Origin: Anas platyrhynchos
Taxonomy: Eukaryota; Chordata; Aves; Anseriformes; Anatidae
Assembly (NCBI RefSeq): GCF_047663525.1
Contig: NC_092587.1
Coordinates: 46,646,501-46,710,500, forward strand
Length of the DNA stretch: 64,000 bases
Reading direction: 5' to 3'
Of the stretch, positions 49,901-63,360 are shown one piece after another. Position numbers and translations under genes: made by a program. Every line of letters starts with the position of its first letter. The first letter of the stretch is position 1. The notes beneath the pieces are model-generated. The model had not been told where the DNA came from, made no database searches, and saw only the letters and a program-made list of their open reading frames with translations.

Positions 49901-52900
49901 CTGAGTTCAGCCCTAAATAAGGCTTTGCGAACAGCTTAGGTCATTACAATACAAGGGACCGTAATAAACCACTTTACATAGAAGACAATATTTTGCCAAA
50001 TACAAATACTGTACAATTTGAGAATGGTTAGTAGTTACACATGCAAATCTTTGCAGTGAGTTTTCTGATATGAGGTTTTAACAACTCCATAACTCCCTAG
50101 CCATGTTACAAACAGAAAGCTCAACCTGTCTGGTAATAGAAACGTCCACAAGGTTCATCAGGAAAGGATGTCTGGTCCAAGGCAAGCCAGGGTCAATGTC
50201 TTGAAATCATGGCTACCTCCTTATTTCAGCTGAATTTCACTCAAGCTTGTGACAAAGTCAAAAAGAGAGAGAGAAGATGAAGGAGCAATTTACAGATCTA
50301 AACCAAAGACAAACCCTGCCTATGTCAGAGTACTGTCTTTCAGCTCTATATAAACACTGTCACATTCATCACACCTATTGAGAGTGTTGACCAATTTGTC
50401 TTTCAATAGCCAGTAAACAGCAAAACTCATTAAAAAAAAAAAAAAGGCAAAGTAAAAATCAAATTTTCTGTATACAGTTTCTAGTTCTGTTTGATGTTGG
50501 ATTTAGAAATCTCAGTATTCAGCTATCACTAATAATAGATAGGCAGAAACTATCAATATATTTTCCTTTGAACATAAAAAGCTCTCTTCTTAGTGGTATA
50601 CAAAATTAACACATCTTTGCTGATGTTTTCCATTGATTACTCTGGCTTCTAGGATATCTGACTGAACAAGACAGTGCTAGCATAGTAATGGTAAATTGTA
50701 ATGACAAAGAACTGCCTGCTAGGCAGTATTTTAATATTTTTCTATTATTTCAGTTTTGACTTTTCCTCAGTAATAAACAACTCATCCTAAACCTGAGTGC
50801 CTTTGGCAACTGTCAATGACCAATTAACACTTTAAATGTCCAAACTTTCTCAGTGATCATAGCTCTGAGAGCAAAGGGACATTTCAGAGTCTAAGGCGAG
50901 TAATTCTGTATGCTTGGGAAAGGAAGGAAAGGAAGAACAAGGTCTCAGCGACATTAGGAGTCTTTCACAAAGTCAAAGCTTTGCTATTTCCCTGTAATAC
51001 CAGGATTTCAGCAATAACCCCATGCAAAGCACACGTGGGAAAGTCTGGCTGCTGCAGGGAGAAGAAGCCTCGGCTGGGGCAGGCACCAAATCAGAGGCAT
51101 CATCCCGCTTCTGATAAGGTATCGAAGCTCCAGCCTTGAGGGCTCCTGCACCATCCCCTGGACCTCAGGTGGGATCCCCGGCCTCCCTCTCCCTTTGTGG
51201 AGCCGTCAGTCAGGATCACGTCCTCGGCCAGGCACGCTGCGGCCACTTGTCAGCTGAGAACAATGCCCGTGCCACAGCACGCCATTGTGCTCCCGGCGGA
51301 TTACACAGGCAGGGCTGTCTGCCTGGCATGATATTATTATGTCAGTAGGACTTTTCTTTCTCCTGGAAGACGTAAGCGCTGTCATCTTTTAACAAAGAAA
51401 CCCAGAGCCAACCCGCTGCTTTTCTTGGAAAGTGCTAATGGGCTCCTTCGTCACAAGAGCACCAGGGGCTCTGGGGAGGAGCGTGGGGAGGCCTCCATCA
51501 CGGTGAACCCATAGTAAAAGGGCTCCCAGCTGCTCACCTGCCCCCAGCCCAGAGCCCCTACGTGCAGGTGGGACGCCCCAGCTAAGGGCCACCTGCCTGG
51601 GAGAAGACCCATTGACCGCAGGGTTCACATGGGGCACTGCTCACAACTCTGGTCTCTCGCCCGTGGCAGGAGATTGTAACAGCACGAAAATGGCACTTGC
51701 CAAGATATATCTTTTGCTATGTGGGGCCTGTGCTCCCCTCCAGCTCCACAGCCCTGAGTGGCCGGCAAGGAGGGGCTGACGCTGGGCCGTGCATACCACC
51801 ACTTGCAGCCAGCAGCAGGCCAGGCCTGTGGGTCCCACCATGGCCACCCTGGGAGCAGTGGCTGACATGGCTGAAATTTTCTCACAACAGCCTGGGCTTT
51901 CCCCCTCTGGGCTTTGTTTCTGGGTGGATTTCCTGAAATCCCTTTTTTTTTCCTGTTCTCGTCACAGATGCCTCACACTGCTCTGTTAATGTGAGGGAAG
52001 ACCTCTCGCTGGTCATGCTGCACACGCAAGTGCACATTCAGCCATGCTCAGAGACCTCCTCATTGCTCCTGAGTCCTGCAAAGATGTTCACTGATGGCTG
52101 GTGGGGGCCAGCAGCCCCTAAAAGGCTCCCTGATTTCATCTTTTCCCTCCCAGCCCTTGGGCTGGTCACACTTAACCACTCCTCAATGTGTTTTTGCCCC
52201 CTGCAAAAGTGTTACACCACCATCGCCTTGCACTTGCTGCTATTACTGGCTCTCTTGGGGTTATTTATTTCTCATGACATAATTTCAATCAAGTTTCAGG
52301 GTGCTTGGTTCCTGTAAAGCAGCATTAAAAGGCTGTCGCTGCTGTTCCTGCTGATGGCGGATTAAAACAAACATGCCTCCATCTGCCTACATCAATCTTT
52401 CATGTTCACCCATCTGTGGTTTGTCCTACCAGTTAAATTCATTTATCATTAGAATAGATCCCTTCTGGAAATGGAAAAGGGAAAGTGAGGCCATTTGATG
52501 TACTGAGTTTAGGTGAATTTGAGATGGCTGCATGAAGGACGATTGTCTGAGGGATGTCCTGGCCATATGTGTTTGTCTTTGTGCACATCAAGAGAAACCC
52601 CACAGAAATCAAGACATGGAGATGATTCTGGCACCAGGAGGCAGTGTGTTCAGAAATGCTTAAGTGACCCAAGGTCCTGTTTTCAAAGGTGACCTAGTAG
52701 AAGAGATTTATTGGTGCCTGTCAGCTGCTGTATATGTACATTTGCAATGTAGAAGCTATGCTCTTTAACATACATTTTTCCCTTCCTTCTCTGGTGTTTA
52801 TCTAGGGGTTGTATTTCCAGAGAATAATCCTCTTCCCAGCAGCTAGGAAAGGGCGTGAAGCCCTTACACATCCCCAGATCCCGAGAGCCTTCAGACGGAG

Positions 52901-53621
52901 CATGCTCACGATGCAGTAGAGCACCAGCCCTCCTGGGAGGACTTTGTCTTACAGTGGTGCTTATAGCACTCCCAGGCACCCACCATCATCCAGACATGAA
53001 GAGGTGACCCAGAACGGGCCCAGAGATGCTGGATATGCACTGGAATAAACCGCTGAGCCTCCAAGCGCAAACAAGCCAGTCAGCTGTACTTCATTACCAC
53101 CTTAGTCATTACTTTGCAAATACTTGGTTTTCTGCCAGAATTCATCAACATATTTCTGGATTCCAGGAGTGTCAAGAATTCATACCAGCTGTTCATTAGT
53201 CACTGCTCACCAGTCAACTTGCTCATGCTAGGAAACGTCAGTGACTGCTTGGAACAGAAATCACACGGGCTCACCTGCCAGGCACCCCACTCCCCAAGAT
53301 CTACCAGTGGACCATGGTAGCTAACATTTTGAAGGACATCTGTAGCTGGAAAATTATTTGCCCACACAGTCAGGTAATGTTTAAACAAAGAGCAACAGCA
53401 AAAAAAACTGCTTCAGACTTGTTTCCCAAAATAACACAGTCTGTACTGCATGACTGTCGTGAGTGGCTCTGACTAGGGGATCTGTAAAGGGCTGGCGCTA
53501 GGCTCTTAATTGCTGCTCAAGGCCTTTTTGAGTGGCAACATGACATTTCAGGGGTACTTCAGGCCCTAAACACCACATTCAACAAGGCTCTGCAGCAGAG
53601 CCCTGGTATCAGCTCCTGCTT

Positions 53622-53698
53622 CATTTCATTGCTTCATGTGTCTCTGTCTCATGTGGTGACACGACACATGAGACAGAGACACATGAAGCAATGAAATG
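53622..53698. repeat. Perfect inverted repeat: 34-bp arms, 9-bp spacer
   Basis: The left arm (53622-53655, ending GTCTCTGTCTCATGTG) is the exact reverse complement of the right arm (53665-53698, beginning CACATGAGACAGAGAC). The spacer is GTGACACGA. No mismatch occurs in either arm, and complementarity stops abruptly at both outer ends. No transposon terminal features or flanking target duplication are apparent. Three imperfect copies of GTGGGCT follow at once. The form suggests a recent fold-back (template-switch) event. A transcribed hairpin is an alternative, though such a perfect stem is unusual for a microRNA precursor. Confidence 0.92.
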
Positions 53699-55507
53699 TG
53701 GGCTTGTGGGCTCATGTGGGCTTGCTTGTCCCTCTTGGAAGGTGAGGTTCATACACAGAGGTGGCTCTGAGCAGGAGCCAGCTGCTTCACATCGAGGACT
53801 CTCATTTGATCATCTGAACAGCCTCAAAGCTTGCTGTTATACAGTGACAGGGCCAGCAGCTCTTTGAAGGAGTACGAAGAAAAGGTGAAGCAACTTGATC
53901 AAACCAGAGGGTTCGATCTGCTGCAGAAGTACATCAAAGCCCCCAGTATAGGACTCAACACGCAAGCGTTGCACAGTCATATTCTGCAAAGACTTGCACA
54001 CACTGGCAAGACTTTTCCTCAAACTGAAGAGGCTGCAGCAGCTGTTCCTTTCATGCTTTGATGCAAAACAAGTAAATGGCCATATCCCAATGACTCTGCT
54101 GCATGCAGCTTAGCCAAAATTGCTGCCTGCTTTGAGTCACCGCAGAGTGGTAACGTCAGCTTGACATGGCCTCTCCCATCAGCTGGTCCTGGGTGGGTTC
54201 CTCCTCAAAGACAGCTGTCCACTGGCTTTAGTTAATGCCAGCATTTCCTTTTTTTTCTGTTTCACATAGTCTGTCAGTGCTAGGGGCTGAACTGCACAGC
54301 TCTAGCTTACTGCTGAGCACTCCCAGGAACTCACTGCCCAGGGGAATGAAATTCTGCAAATGGGCATGTGGCCCAGTTCAGCTTCTTCATCTTTGCTCCA
54401 TACATCCTTGTGCTGGTTGGATGACACCCACTGCCCTGGGCCTCCCAAGAATGAGGGCAACTTCTAGGAAATCTCTTTATGTTAGGAGAATCTGCCCCAA
54501 CACACAACAACATTACCCAGTTCTGGTATTTTGTTTTGGATGATTGTGCTGTTGGTCATTCACAAGAGCTGGCTTTGGCTTTGGCCTGAATGTCCCCAGG
54601 GTCTATTAGTCTTTTCCATAAGCTTACTCATGCCCATCTTTGCTAAAAGAACTCAAGTGGGAAACTACTGAGAAGCTAAAGGGTAAGTGTGGAGTCCAGT
54701 GTATTAAATGTTCATTCAGATGAAAGGAAATCGCCTCTATTACAGGGAGATAGAGAAGATACAAACAGATTTTAACTAAATGGTTGGTATTCTCCAGTCA
54801 TTCAAAAGGAAGGCTTTAATTTCTCTAGAAAGGACAAATGAAAGAAAAAAGCACAGCCCAAGGGAAGGGAGGAGAGAAAGACATTAAAAACATAAGACAG
54901 TATTTCCCATTATGAAAGGGGTTTGGGGGAGACATAATGCTCAGAACTACATTATTACAAGATTTCTTGTGATTTATGATAAATCTGAGAGCTGACAGAA
55001 AATGCTTGACATAATTCAGTTAATATTACAAAAGCTCTTTGGAACAAGCTAGCACAAGCTTTATACCTTTAACTTAAGATTAATTAAAATTCTTACACCA
55101 AGAGCCCATGATATTGTAGAGACACTGCATATCCCTGCAACATCATGGATGTTGTGGTTGTAAAATGGACATATGCAAGACTGATGATTATGAGTTTGGG
55201 GGATAGTTCTTTCTGGCTTTTGTGTTGGGTTTTGTTTTTTTTCTGGTGGTAGTGGTTTGGTTTTGTTTTTGTTTGGTTTTTGAATAACCTTGAAAGCTAG
55301 CTAGGAAAAAAGAAACCCAAACTGTGTTTGGTATACATCCTTACTTTCAAAAATACAAGCATTCATTGCTGCTCACTGAACGTTGACATCTGCTATCAGA
55401 CAGTTCAGCGTCATTCCCAATGGACATCACTTTTCACAAAATGCAGAGCTGCTGTGCGTAGGAGGCTTCAGTCAAGGCCACATAATGCCAAAAATTATTC
55501 ACTGAGA

Positions 55508-55530
55508 AAATAAATAAATAAATAAATAAA
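55508..55530 (+). repeat. (AAAT)n microsatellite
   Basis: Five AAAT units. Simple sequence only. Confidence 0.88.
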
Positions 55531-58500
55531 CATTGTCCAAAGAAAATGTGAGTCACCACACTGAAGATGAAGACTAGGACCAACCCTTCACAAAGGCAAT
55601 CTGACGAGCTGCTGTTGGCTTTCCTCATGCCTCTGTTTTGAACCTGCGTGCTTCGTTCTGCCTCTGCCTTCTTGTGTAGGCTGGGATAGTTTGATTACTT
55701 TCTTTGTCTCTGCATTCCTATTCATGAAACAGAGAAATGATGTGTTCCACATCTCCTTGCCTTTCAAAGAACAGTGGAGCTTGCTCAGATGTAGTGACAT
55801 ACAGCTGCAGCAACTGAGAACTTGCTATGTTTATTAAAACATTAGGTCAAAATGAGTATTATTTTCTGTTGAAACGCTTCAGAAAAGCTTTTTAGTAAAA
55901 TGGCTCAAAGTGAAAAATAAGGTTTTTGACAACTATAAACCTTTTTTTAATTATCATTATTGTTTTATTTTTAATTTCAGCCCTTACAGAAAAAAATGAC
56001 TTTCATTTTTGCTTCTTCCTTTCCTCTGAACTTTCTACACTAGAAGGAAGGAATATAGACTACATGGCAATGGAGATACCTCAGGTTAGATCACCAAATG
56101 TGAAGGCAATACCGCTCTATAAATTGGAGGGTGGGAGTAGAAAGAAAAATGACCTCTTCTAGTCCCTTAAAACTGTGTCAAACCCCCAAATTTTTCTGCT
56201 TCCATCCAACCTAGAGAGGCAATTCATGGCTTGAATGCATTGAGACACGTATTTTCATTAGGAATTATTTTCTTATTAAAATCAGAATAACTTTCAAACA
56301 CATCAACATGTTTGTATCAACCAAAAAATCACGTTACATCTGACCTTATTAGAGAGTAGTGCTGATGTGGCAGTCCTCTACTAGATACATGCACTAGGCT
56401 GATGGCTTCATGCTTTTTTTCCATTCTCCCTTTCATCTCCTTCTTCTCCTCTTTGTTCTTTGGCGGGTTTCTGAACGGCAGCATGTTTTTCTTGGCTGAT
56501 TCTCAGAAGCGTCAATTGACATTGTTGGATCACTGGATCTCATCTGCTTTGATTTCAAACCTATTTTAAACCCATTAAAAATCCAAACCACTTGTTCTGT
56601 TCTGTTCCCACTCCTGCCTGGCTTCCAGAAGCTCAGACATATTTAGTCAAGGGCACTAAGGAGCCAAAACACCTCCTAGTTTGTGTCCAAGGCTTGTCCT
56701 GGCTGTCTCCTGGCTGTTCAGGGCTGTGAGTGCTGTGGTTACATGGGGCTGCTGGAGCCCATGACTGGGGCCCAGCACAAAAAGGGGACCTGGTAGCACA
56801 CCATGTCCCTGACAGGGTTGCTAGAAACCCCAAAGCAATGCTTTTTGGGGAGAATATGAGGAGTCGGGTTTCGTGGCTGTTGTTGCAGTCCATGGACTCC
56901 TGTGTCTGGTACCCTTGGCTCATGTTTTCAAACACTGAACTGGGAGAAACAGAGAAATAGGGTTTATTAAATCTGTTCCATGTTAGGATACCACTGGCCT
57001 ACAGGAGCTACAGCAGCTAGTTCCCACCACCCAGATCTGCAGTGACACAGGGAGAGCCTCGTTACCCCCTTGCACCACCTCGTGCTTGGGAAAACCTCCC
57101 CGTGCGGGCGGCCCGGCGGGGCTCTCATGGTAAAGCCCTGCTCTCCCATCTGGCTGCAAGAGCCTTTCCGTGCTGAGCTTCTGACAGCTTACATCCAGGG
57201 CTCTGTCCAAGTCTCACAGTCACTCCAGCTGTTAGAAATTTCTAAATTTGTCTTTTATGAAATGCGAATAAGTGCTGTCTTATCAGCTCATATCTCTGCA
57301 GATGTTTGGGGATCTCATCTCTCAGGAATGTATTTAGAATTTTGCCCTGTGCCAAAATTATAAAGCTATAAAAAGTATTCCCAGCCTTACTAACTCCGGA
57401 TCATTCTGAATTTTCCTCTTAAGCATTGCTTATCTCCCTTCATGCTTTTCCGGCGCTTTCTGTTTTTAAACCGAGGAAGAACATTATCTCAGTCCTAATT
57501 CAGTCCTAATTCAGCATCCTATCTCTGAGAATGGCTGAGACCTGGGGAAGAGCCAAGCGAGCCTGGAATGGAAAACGATGAAATTATTTGACCATAGTTA
57601 GAGATATTCCCCAGAGTTTAGTGTCTGGTCTGTGTCTTTAAAAAGTTTTTTACCCTGTCTACAGCTATGAACTGTTCATTCATATGCAACTATGTATGTG
57701 TTTATTTGCTTCTCAAAAATATTAGCTTTGTAGGTCGGTACATTCTGTACATTATGGTCTGCAAAGACATAGAAACTGGAAATGGAAAAACAGTCATCTG
57801 CCTCTCACTGTTGTGAGATCCCTACACTATCCTTTAAAATATTTTAATGGAGTTAGAAATCACCTAAACTTCCTTGGTTTTGCTTTCATTTCTTTTATTT
57901 CTTCTTACATTTTTTAATTTATTTATTTAGATTTTTTTCGGCATCCAGTCCTGATTTTCTTTTGCTCAGCTGCATTGTACACTACACTGTCTCGAACAAC
58001 CATACCATGCATGTATGTACCATCAGTTATGTGGAGGGTTTCTCTTCAGTTGCTCTTTATCCAGGTCAGATTTAGTTCTCTGTCCATCTGGCAGAGGTCT
58101 GTCTTCCCCCTTTCATTCTTCCCGCTCCTGCATGGATTCTCTTCAGCATTCCCTTTCCAACGACAGGTTCCCAAGGCTATGAACAGCCCTCTAGGAACTG
58201 TCTAGGGAGTTTTTTCTTTATAGAAAAGATCTACTGCATAAGGAACACTAATTCATTGCCTGTGCTTTCAGTGGGCAATAAGCCCAATCCCCTTGGCATC
58301 ATACAACTCAAACTAAAGGACCAGGGTTGGAGGGCTCAGTTGGTGCTTCAGTGAGTAGGAATGTAATTTCCACTGGGACTGGGGCCACAAATAGACAGAA
58401 GTGTTGCAAATCGGAGTGTCCTGACATCTGCTTTTCAGGCGTCATGCCATCTGCTGGTCCACATTGACCTGAGTTGTCCTTGCTCCCTGCGACAGGGTTG

Positions 58501-61500
58501 GAGATCACTAGGTGCCTGGGAATGGGACCCTAGGGGACAGGACACTGGTGGGTCAGGACATGAGCAGGTAATTCATCGTGGTAGGCTGACCATTAGACCA
58601 GAGCAGCATCTACCTTAAGCGTGTCCAGGGGTTTTCCTTTGTACTCTGACACCCTGATCATGCACACTGCTGAAAGCTGCCCAAATGACTGGTCGCTCAC
58701 ACGAACCCGCGTGTGCCCCTGGGTGCTGCCCTCCTGGAGCAGAGCCTTGGGCTTAGTGGTCTTCAAGGGGAGTCCAGTTCTCATGTACCAAAACTGCTCT
58801 GCGAATCAGATCAGTTAGCAGTGAGTGGAATTGATCAATGAACTTGTTTACAAACTGCCCTACCACTCCTGCGGTGCCAGGACTGCTCCCAAGTTTGTCT
58901 TTCAGAGATTTTATGGGCATAATTGTGGAAACTTGCCACTGTTCTGCTGTACTTCATTATTTTTAGATGCTAAGCACAAATCTGCACAGAAGGACAGAGA
59001 CAGTGGTCTCTGCAACACTCTTTCATGTGCAAAATGTTAGGCATGAGACTCCACCAGCTTCTGTGGGACTATCCTGTTGATCAGGTAAGGATGTGGGTAC
59101 AGATCTGAAGTGCTGGGACCTAGCTTGGGCGTTTGGAAAATTACACTGTCACTGCAATAATATTCTTGTGCTGTGAAGGAGAGGTTTCAAGGCTATCAAT
59201 AGGATGTTTTCCAAGAAGTCTAGACTCAATTTATAAAGACAGAAAGCACAAAGGCTGATTGTCTCACAGTTTTGAGTTCCACGAATCATTTGGCTTCTGG
59301 ACTCATGCTTCAGAGCACAGAGTAAAGAATGTTACAATGACCCAGAAAAGTATAGTCTCTCACGCTTTAACATTTCCTTTATTATTTGATTGATTGTCTG
59401 ATATTCTTCAGGGGTAGTTTCTTACACAAAATATTATAACAGCTTGGTATAAAAAATACCAGAAGAAAGGTAATGAGGAAAGAGAAAGACGTGGGGATGC
59501 ATAGGATGGATGTATATGAAAGGTCAGGGGCTGAGAACACAGTTAGAAATCAGGTGTAGGCTACAGGAGTAGGGACAGTTTTGTGAACAGGAGGGAATTA
59601 AAGACCATGATGACAAGAAGCGAAGGCAAAGGGTGGATTTAGGCCACAACATGGGAAAGCAGAGAAAGTTTGAGACTCAAGAACTGTTACTGAGAAAGAA
59701 AACATGAAGAAGAGATCAAGAAAAGACACAATAGAAATGAGCGATCCTTTATTTTTTCTTTTCCAGCCCAAAGAGACAAAATGTATTCTCCTTCATGTTG
59801 ACTATATTTGCTTCAGCTGATCAGTTCAGGGCAGGGCAATAAAATCCTTGTCAAAGCTTTCATTCACTGAAAGATGCAGTTTGGAGTAGCTGAATGCGTT
59901 TGTAGATTAAGCACATAGATTTCACTGCAACAAGAAATAATGACTCAGAAATGCTGAAATAAATCTCATAACATCCACAGCAGCTTTTTTTGACTCATTT
60001 GTGATTAAGGCAGAAGACCAAACGGAAGCAGCAACAGCATTGGCACTGACTGCTACTGGTGCCATCCCAGTGGAAATAGCAGCACATCCAGGATGTGGAA
60101 GACCTTAGTTCAAGCCCTTTCACTGCCTGCAGGCATTTGTACCCCTATCTCCTACCACACTGCTCTGGGATTTGGTGGGTGTTTTGGCGTGTACCGCTTG
60201 TGCTTGTTTCTGCTGACACAGTGCCACTTGGCGTATACATTTGCTTTGCATTTGAACATACATTATTGTACAGATGGGACGTCCTACCTAGTTCTACCCA
60301 AGGCGCCAGGTGATATTACTGTTTTCTTATGTGCAATCTCTCTGCTACAGCAGGCAATGGAATTTGCTAAATAAATCTGAACATTCAGCTTACAGTAGCT
60401 GGTTGGTTAGCATCCTTTTCTAAGAATGAAGTTTAATTCTGCTTGATACTCAAAACAATACCTTGCTGTTACAGGTGAAGGCATCTTTCACACCCTTCAG
60501 TTCCTTTGTGAATTTGGCATTTCAGAATACTGAAAACAGCAAATAGCAAAACTCTCAGGGACCCTAGTCAGTGACGACATCTAACGATATGCAGAAAGTT
60601 GCTCCAAAAATCATAATAATTAAAAGAGCTGGGCAGACTTTCATTTCAAGATAAGAAGTTGGTACAATTAATGTTGTCCCTGTTGTTTAATGTGAAATTG
60701 CCCAAGAAGAAAACAAACACATTTCTGATCATATGATGAACAGAAGAAAAATGAAAATAAAATAATAGTAATAAAAAAAGCAGCTACTGACTCACTCTTA
60801 GGTATGTGGTTTTGACTTTCTTGAAGATGATGGTCCCATGGCCAGGAAGTGCCACAGAAGCACCCTGACCCTTAGCGATTTCAGGGACCCACTGTTGGGA
60901 CTGCATGGAAATCCACAAGGAGTAAGTCTGTAATATCTTCCATGGACCTGCAGCAGTCTCAGTAGATGAACAAGCTGAATCTTTCCACCATAAACATAAA
61001 AAGCGATCAAACCTTAAAGGACCCCAAGCATAGACCCTACCTAAGACTAAACAGAAAACCTGGCAGGGAAACAGGTCAAAAACAAAGGCAAAAAAAAAAG
61101 ACTAATCCTCCCCACAACCACCATTCTTGGCTTGTCCCAGGCTAAGCATACAGCAACCTGAATTCCTTCAAAAATATTGTAAAAACATCCCAGTTACCTG
61201 CTGAATTCACATACCCTTATGAGCAAGAGTTGCAGGGCTGTTTATAAAATGATCTCCTTCAAACAAATTAGCATCTGGCTGCTATCTGCCCCTTTTTGAG
61301 TGCTCTTTCATCCCCTTTCAAGCACAGTCACATCAAGTAAGGAGGTGCCCAGAAGCTGGGTCAAACCATTTTTCTCCTCTGAGAGCTTCTAGGAACCAAA
61401 TCCTAAACCCTCTTGGGTAAAGGCCAGTGGGACCTCTGGCAACAATCTGTCATCTTACTGCTATCTGCTGCAAATCATCTCCAGATCCCTACGTTCCTGC

Positions 61501-63309
61501 TGGATGTTGTGAATCAGAGGCAAACACACTAGGGCCTGAAAGTCAGAGTTGCTTTGAGGAGGATAGAGATCCCCCCTGGAGGACTCCTTCAAAGGAGTTC
61601 ATGCTTTTTGCTGCCTGTGCTGGTATGTCGTGTCTTCACTGCTGCCTGCAGCATGGTTTTGAGATACCAAAACTAGCTGTAAGTAGGAGCTTAATACAGG
61701 CTAATTTAGCTTAATTCCTCAATTTTCAACCAGAGCAGAAATCATGGGGCCCCTGGCATCTTTAATATCTGTAAGAATAAGGCAGCTGGGAATAGGATGG
61801 TTCCCTGGCTGTCTTCCCAGTCCATACGTGTCCTACATCCACGGACACATCCAAGAACCAGAGTTGTCATATTTAACCACCTAGAAAAAAATGATATTTA
61901 AAAGCTCCCTAGTGATCCAAGCTCGAAAGCAGCCAAATGGTGACTTGACTAAATGCAGACTCGTAGGCACAAGCCACTTGAGTCCGTAGCTCTGCTGCAT
62001 TGCGCTGCCACAACAGCACAGACTGCACATTCCACATTATGAAACCCTTCTAGTTTAAAGAGCTAAGCGGTCTTCCATTTCCACTTCCAAGAAGGTAATT
62101 CATTTGGCTATGTGACACTCTGTAGATGCATGTTAGACACGTAGAAGAAGAAATTCCCCCTCTAAAGAGTATTTTCTGCTACAAATTATGCCTGCCCTCA
62201 GCAACAGTCACACTCAGTAACCTGTACCATGAAGCCTGACTGTAATTAGTGCACTTAGTCCAGCACGAGCTCTTTCTGGCACCGAGTCCTTGTACTGCAT
62301 CACAATGTGATGACTCTTACTGTACACGTTCTCCTGTACATCAGCCTCATATGGGTCAAGGAATCTTAAATATGAACTGGCTTTGTCTTCTGCTTAGCAA
62401 AAGAGAGGAGATTGTTGTCAGAGACCAGAAATAGGCATGAAGTCACCCTGCGTGTACATCCAGCAGAAAGCAAAACCATGCCTAAATCAGCATGGAAGGG
62501 CTGACAAGACCCAAAAGTAAAAGCAGCATCTGAGCTGAGATTTTGATACTATGGGGAGGGCTGTGGAGATGGACACATCTCTCTAACATGCTGGAGCTCG
62601 GTATTTGAAACACAGCCCATGCTCCACAGGTCCATGTATCTGCCAGACGCATCCCCAGAGCATCCCACCATGAATCAGCCGCTGCAAAATGGTGGGCAGG
62701 GCATGAAGTCACGGTGCTTAGGGCTACTTAGAAGCCAGACTTCTGTGCCAGGATAGGCACAATCATTGCAATAGATGGCCTGAGAGAGAGAGGGCTGGTA
62801 TCTTCAGGACTTGGGGGGCTCTGGCCCCCTTTGAAGGCTGCACAATGAGCCTGGGAACAAGTCTGCGTTATCCATCACTGCCGGAGCTCAGCTGCACCCA
62901 GGGCTTGAGCCAGGTGCCAGGGCTGAAACAAGACCCTGAGCCCGAGCCTGCTCGCCCCGGCTGCCAGCAGCTTTCTGCCCGGGAGATGCTGAGGCTGGCA
63001 GCACACGGGAAGCAGCCAGCAGGTTAATCCCCATCACCACTTGTAGTGCGGGATGGAGTGGAGAGCTGACGCGGAAAGCATTGGTGCTGTGGGTTTCTAT
63101 GGCATTTCAATTTCATCGTTGTCTTGCTATCTGCATATCAATTGCCAAGAAAAGTAGGGAACCAGGAGGGGCAAAGGTTACGTGGGAGCTAAGTAAACAG
63201 CGGTGGCAATAATCCAGCAAGTGCAGGTTCCATTGCAGAAATTACGCTGACTGCCTACCAACAGTTTTCTTTCTTCAGCCAGTCCTTCCCACCTCTTTCT
63301 CTCCTGTGC

Positions 63310-63360
63310 TTTGCTTTTTTTTCTTTTTTTCTTTTCTTTTTTCTTTTTTTTTTTTTCTTC
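63310..63360 (+). repeat. Polypyrimidine T/C tract
   Basis: About 50 bases with one early G, almost only T with scattered C. Long purine/pyrimidine-asymmetric runs can adopt triplex (H-DNA) form. It is not attached to any exon. Confidence 0.88.

Larger units (their letters stand above)
43001..53600. other. Gene-free region right of SNRPF, part 2
   Basis: No gene is recognised. It holds an AT dinucleotide tract at 43033-43067, (TTTTG)n/(TTTG)n at 43529-43567, A20 at 46133-46152 and (TAA)n at 46901-46923. A GC-richer patch lies at about 51.0-52.1 kb. Open frames of up to 142 codons occur without splice context or recognisable homology. Confidence 0.6.

Noticed and set aside
53622-53698. Terminal inverted repeats of a DNA transposon
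   Set aside because: The arms are only 9 bp apart and no target-site duplication is seen, so they do not bracket an element.
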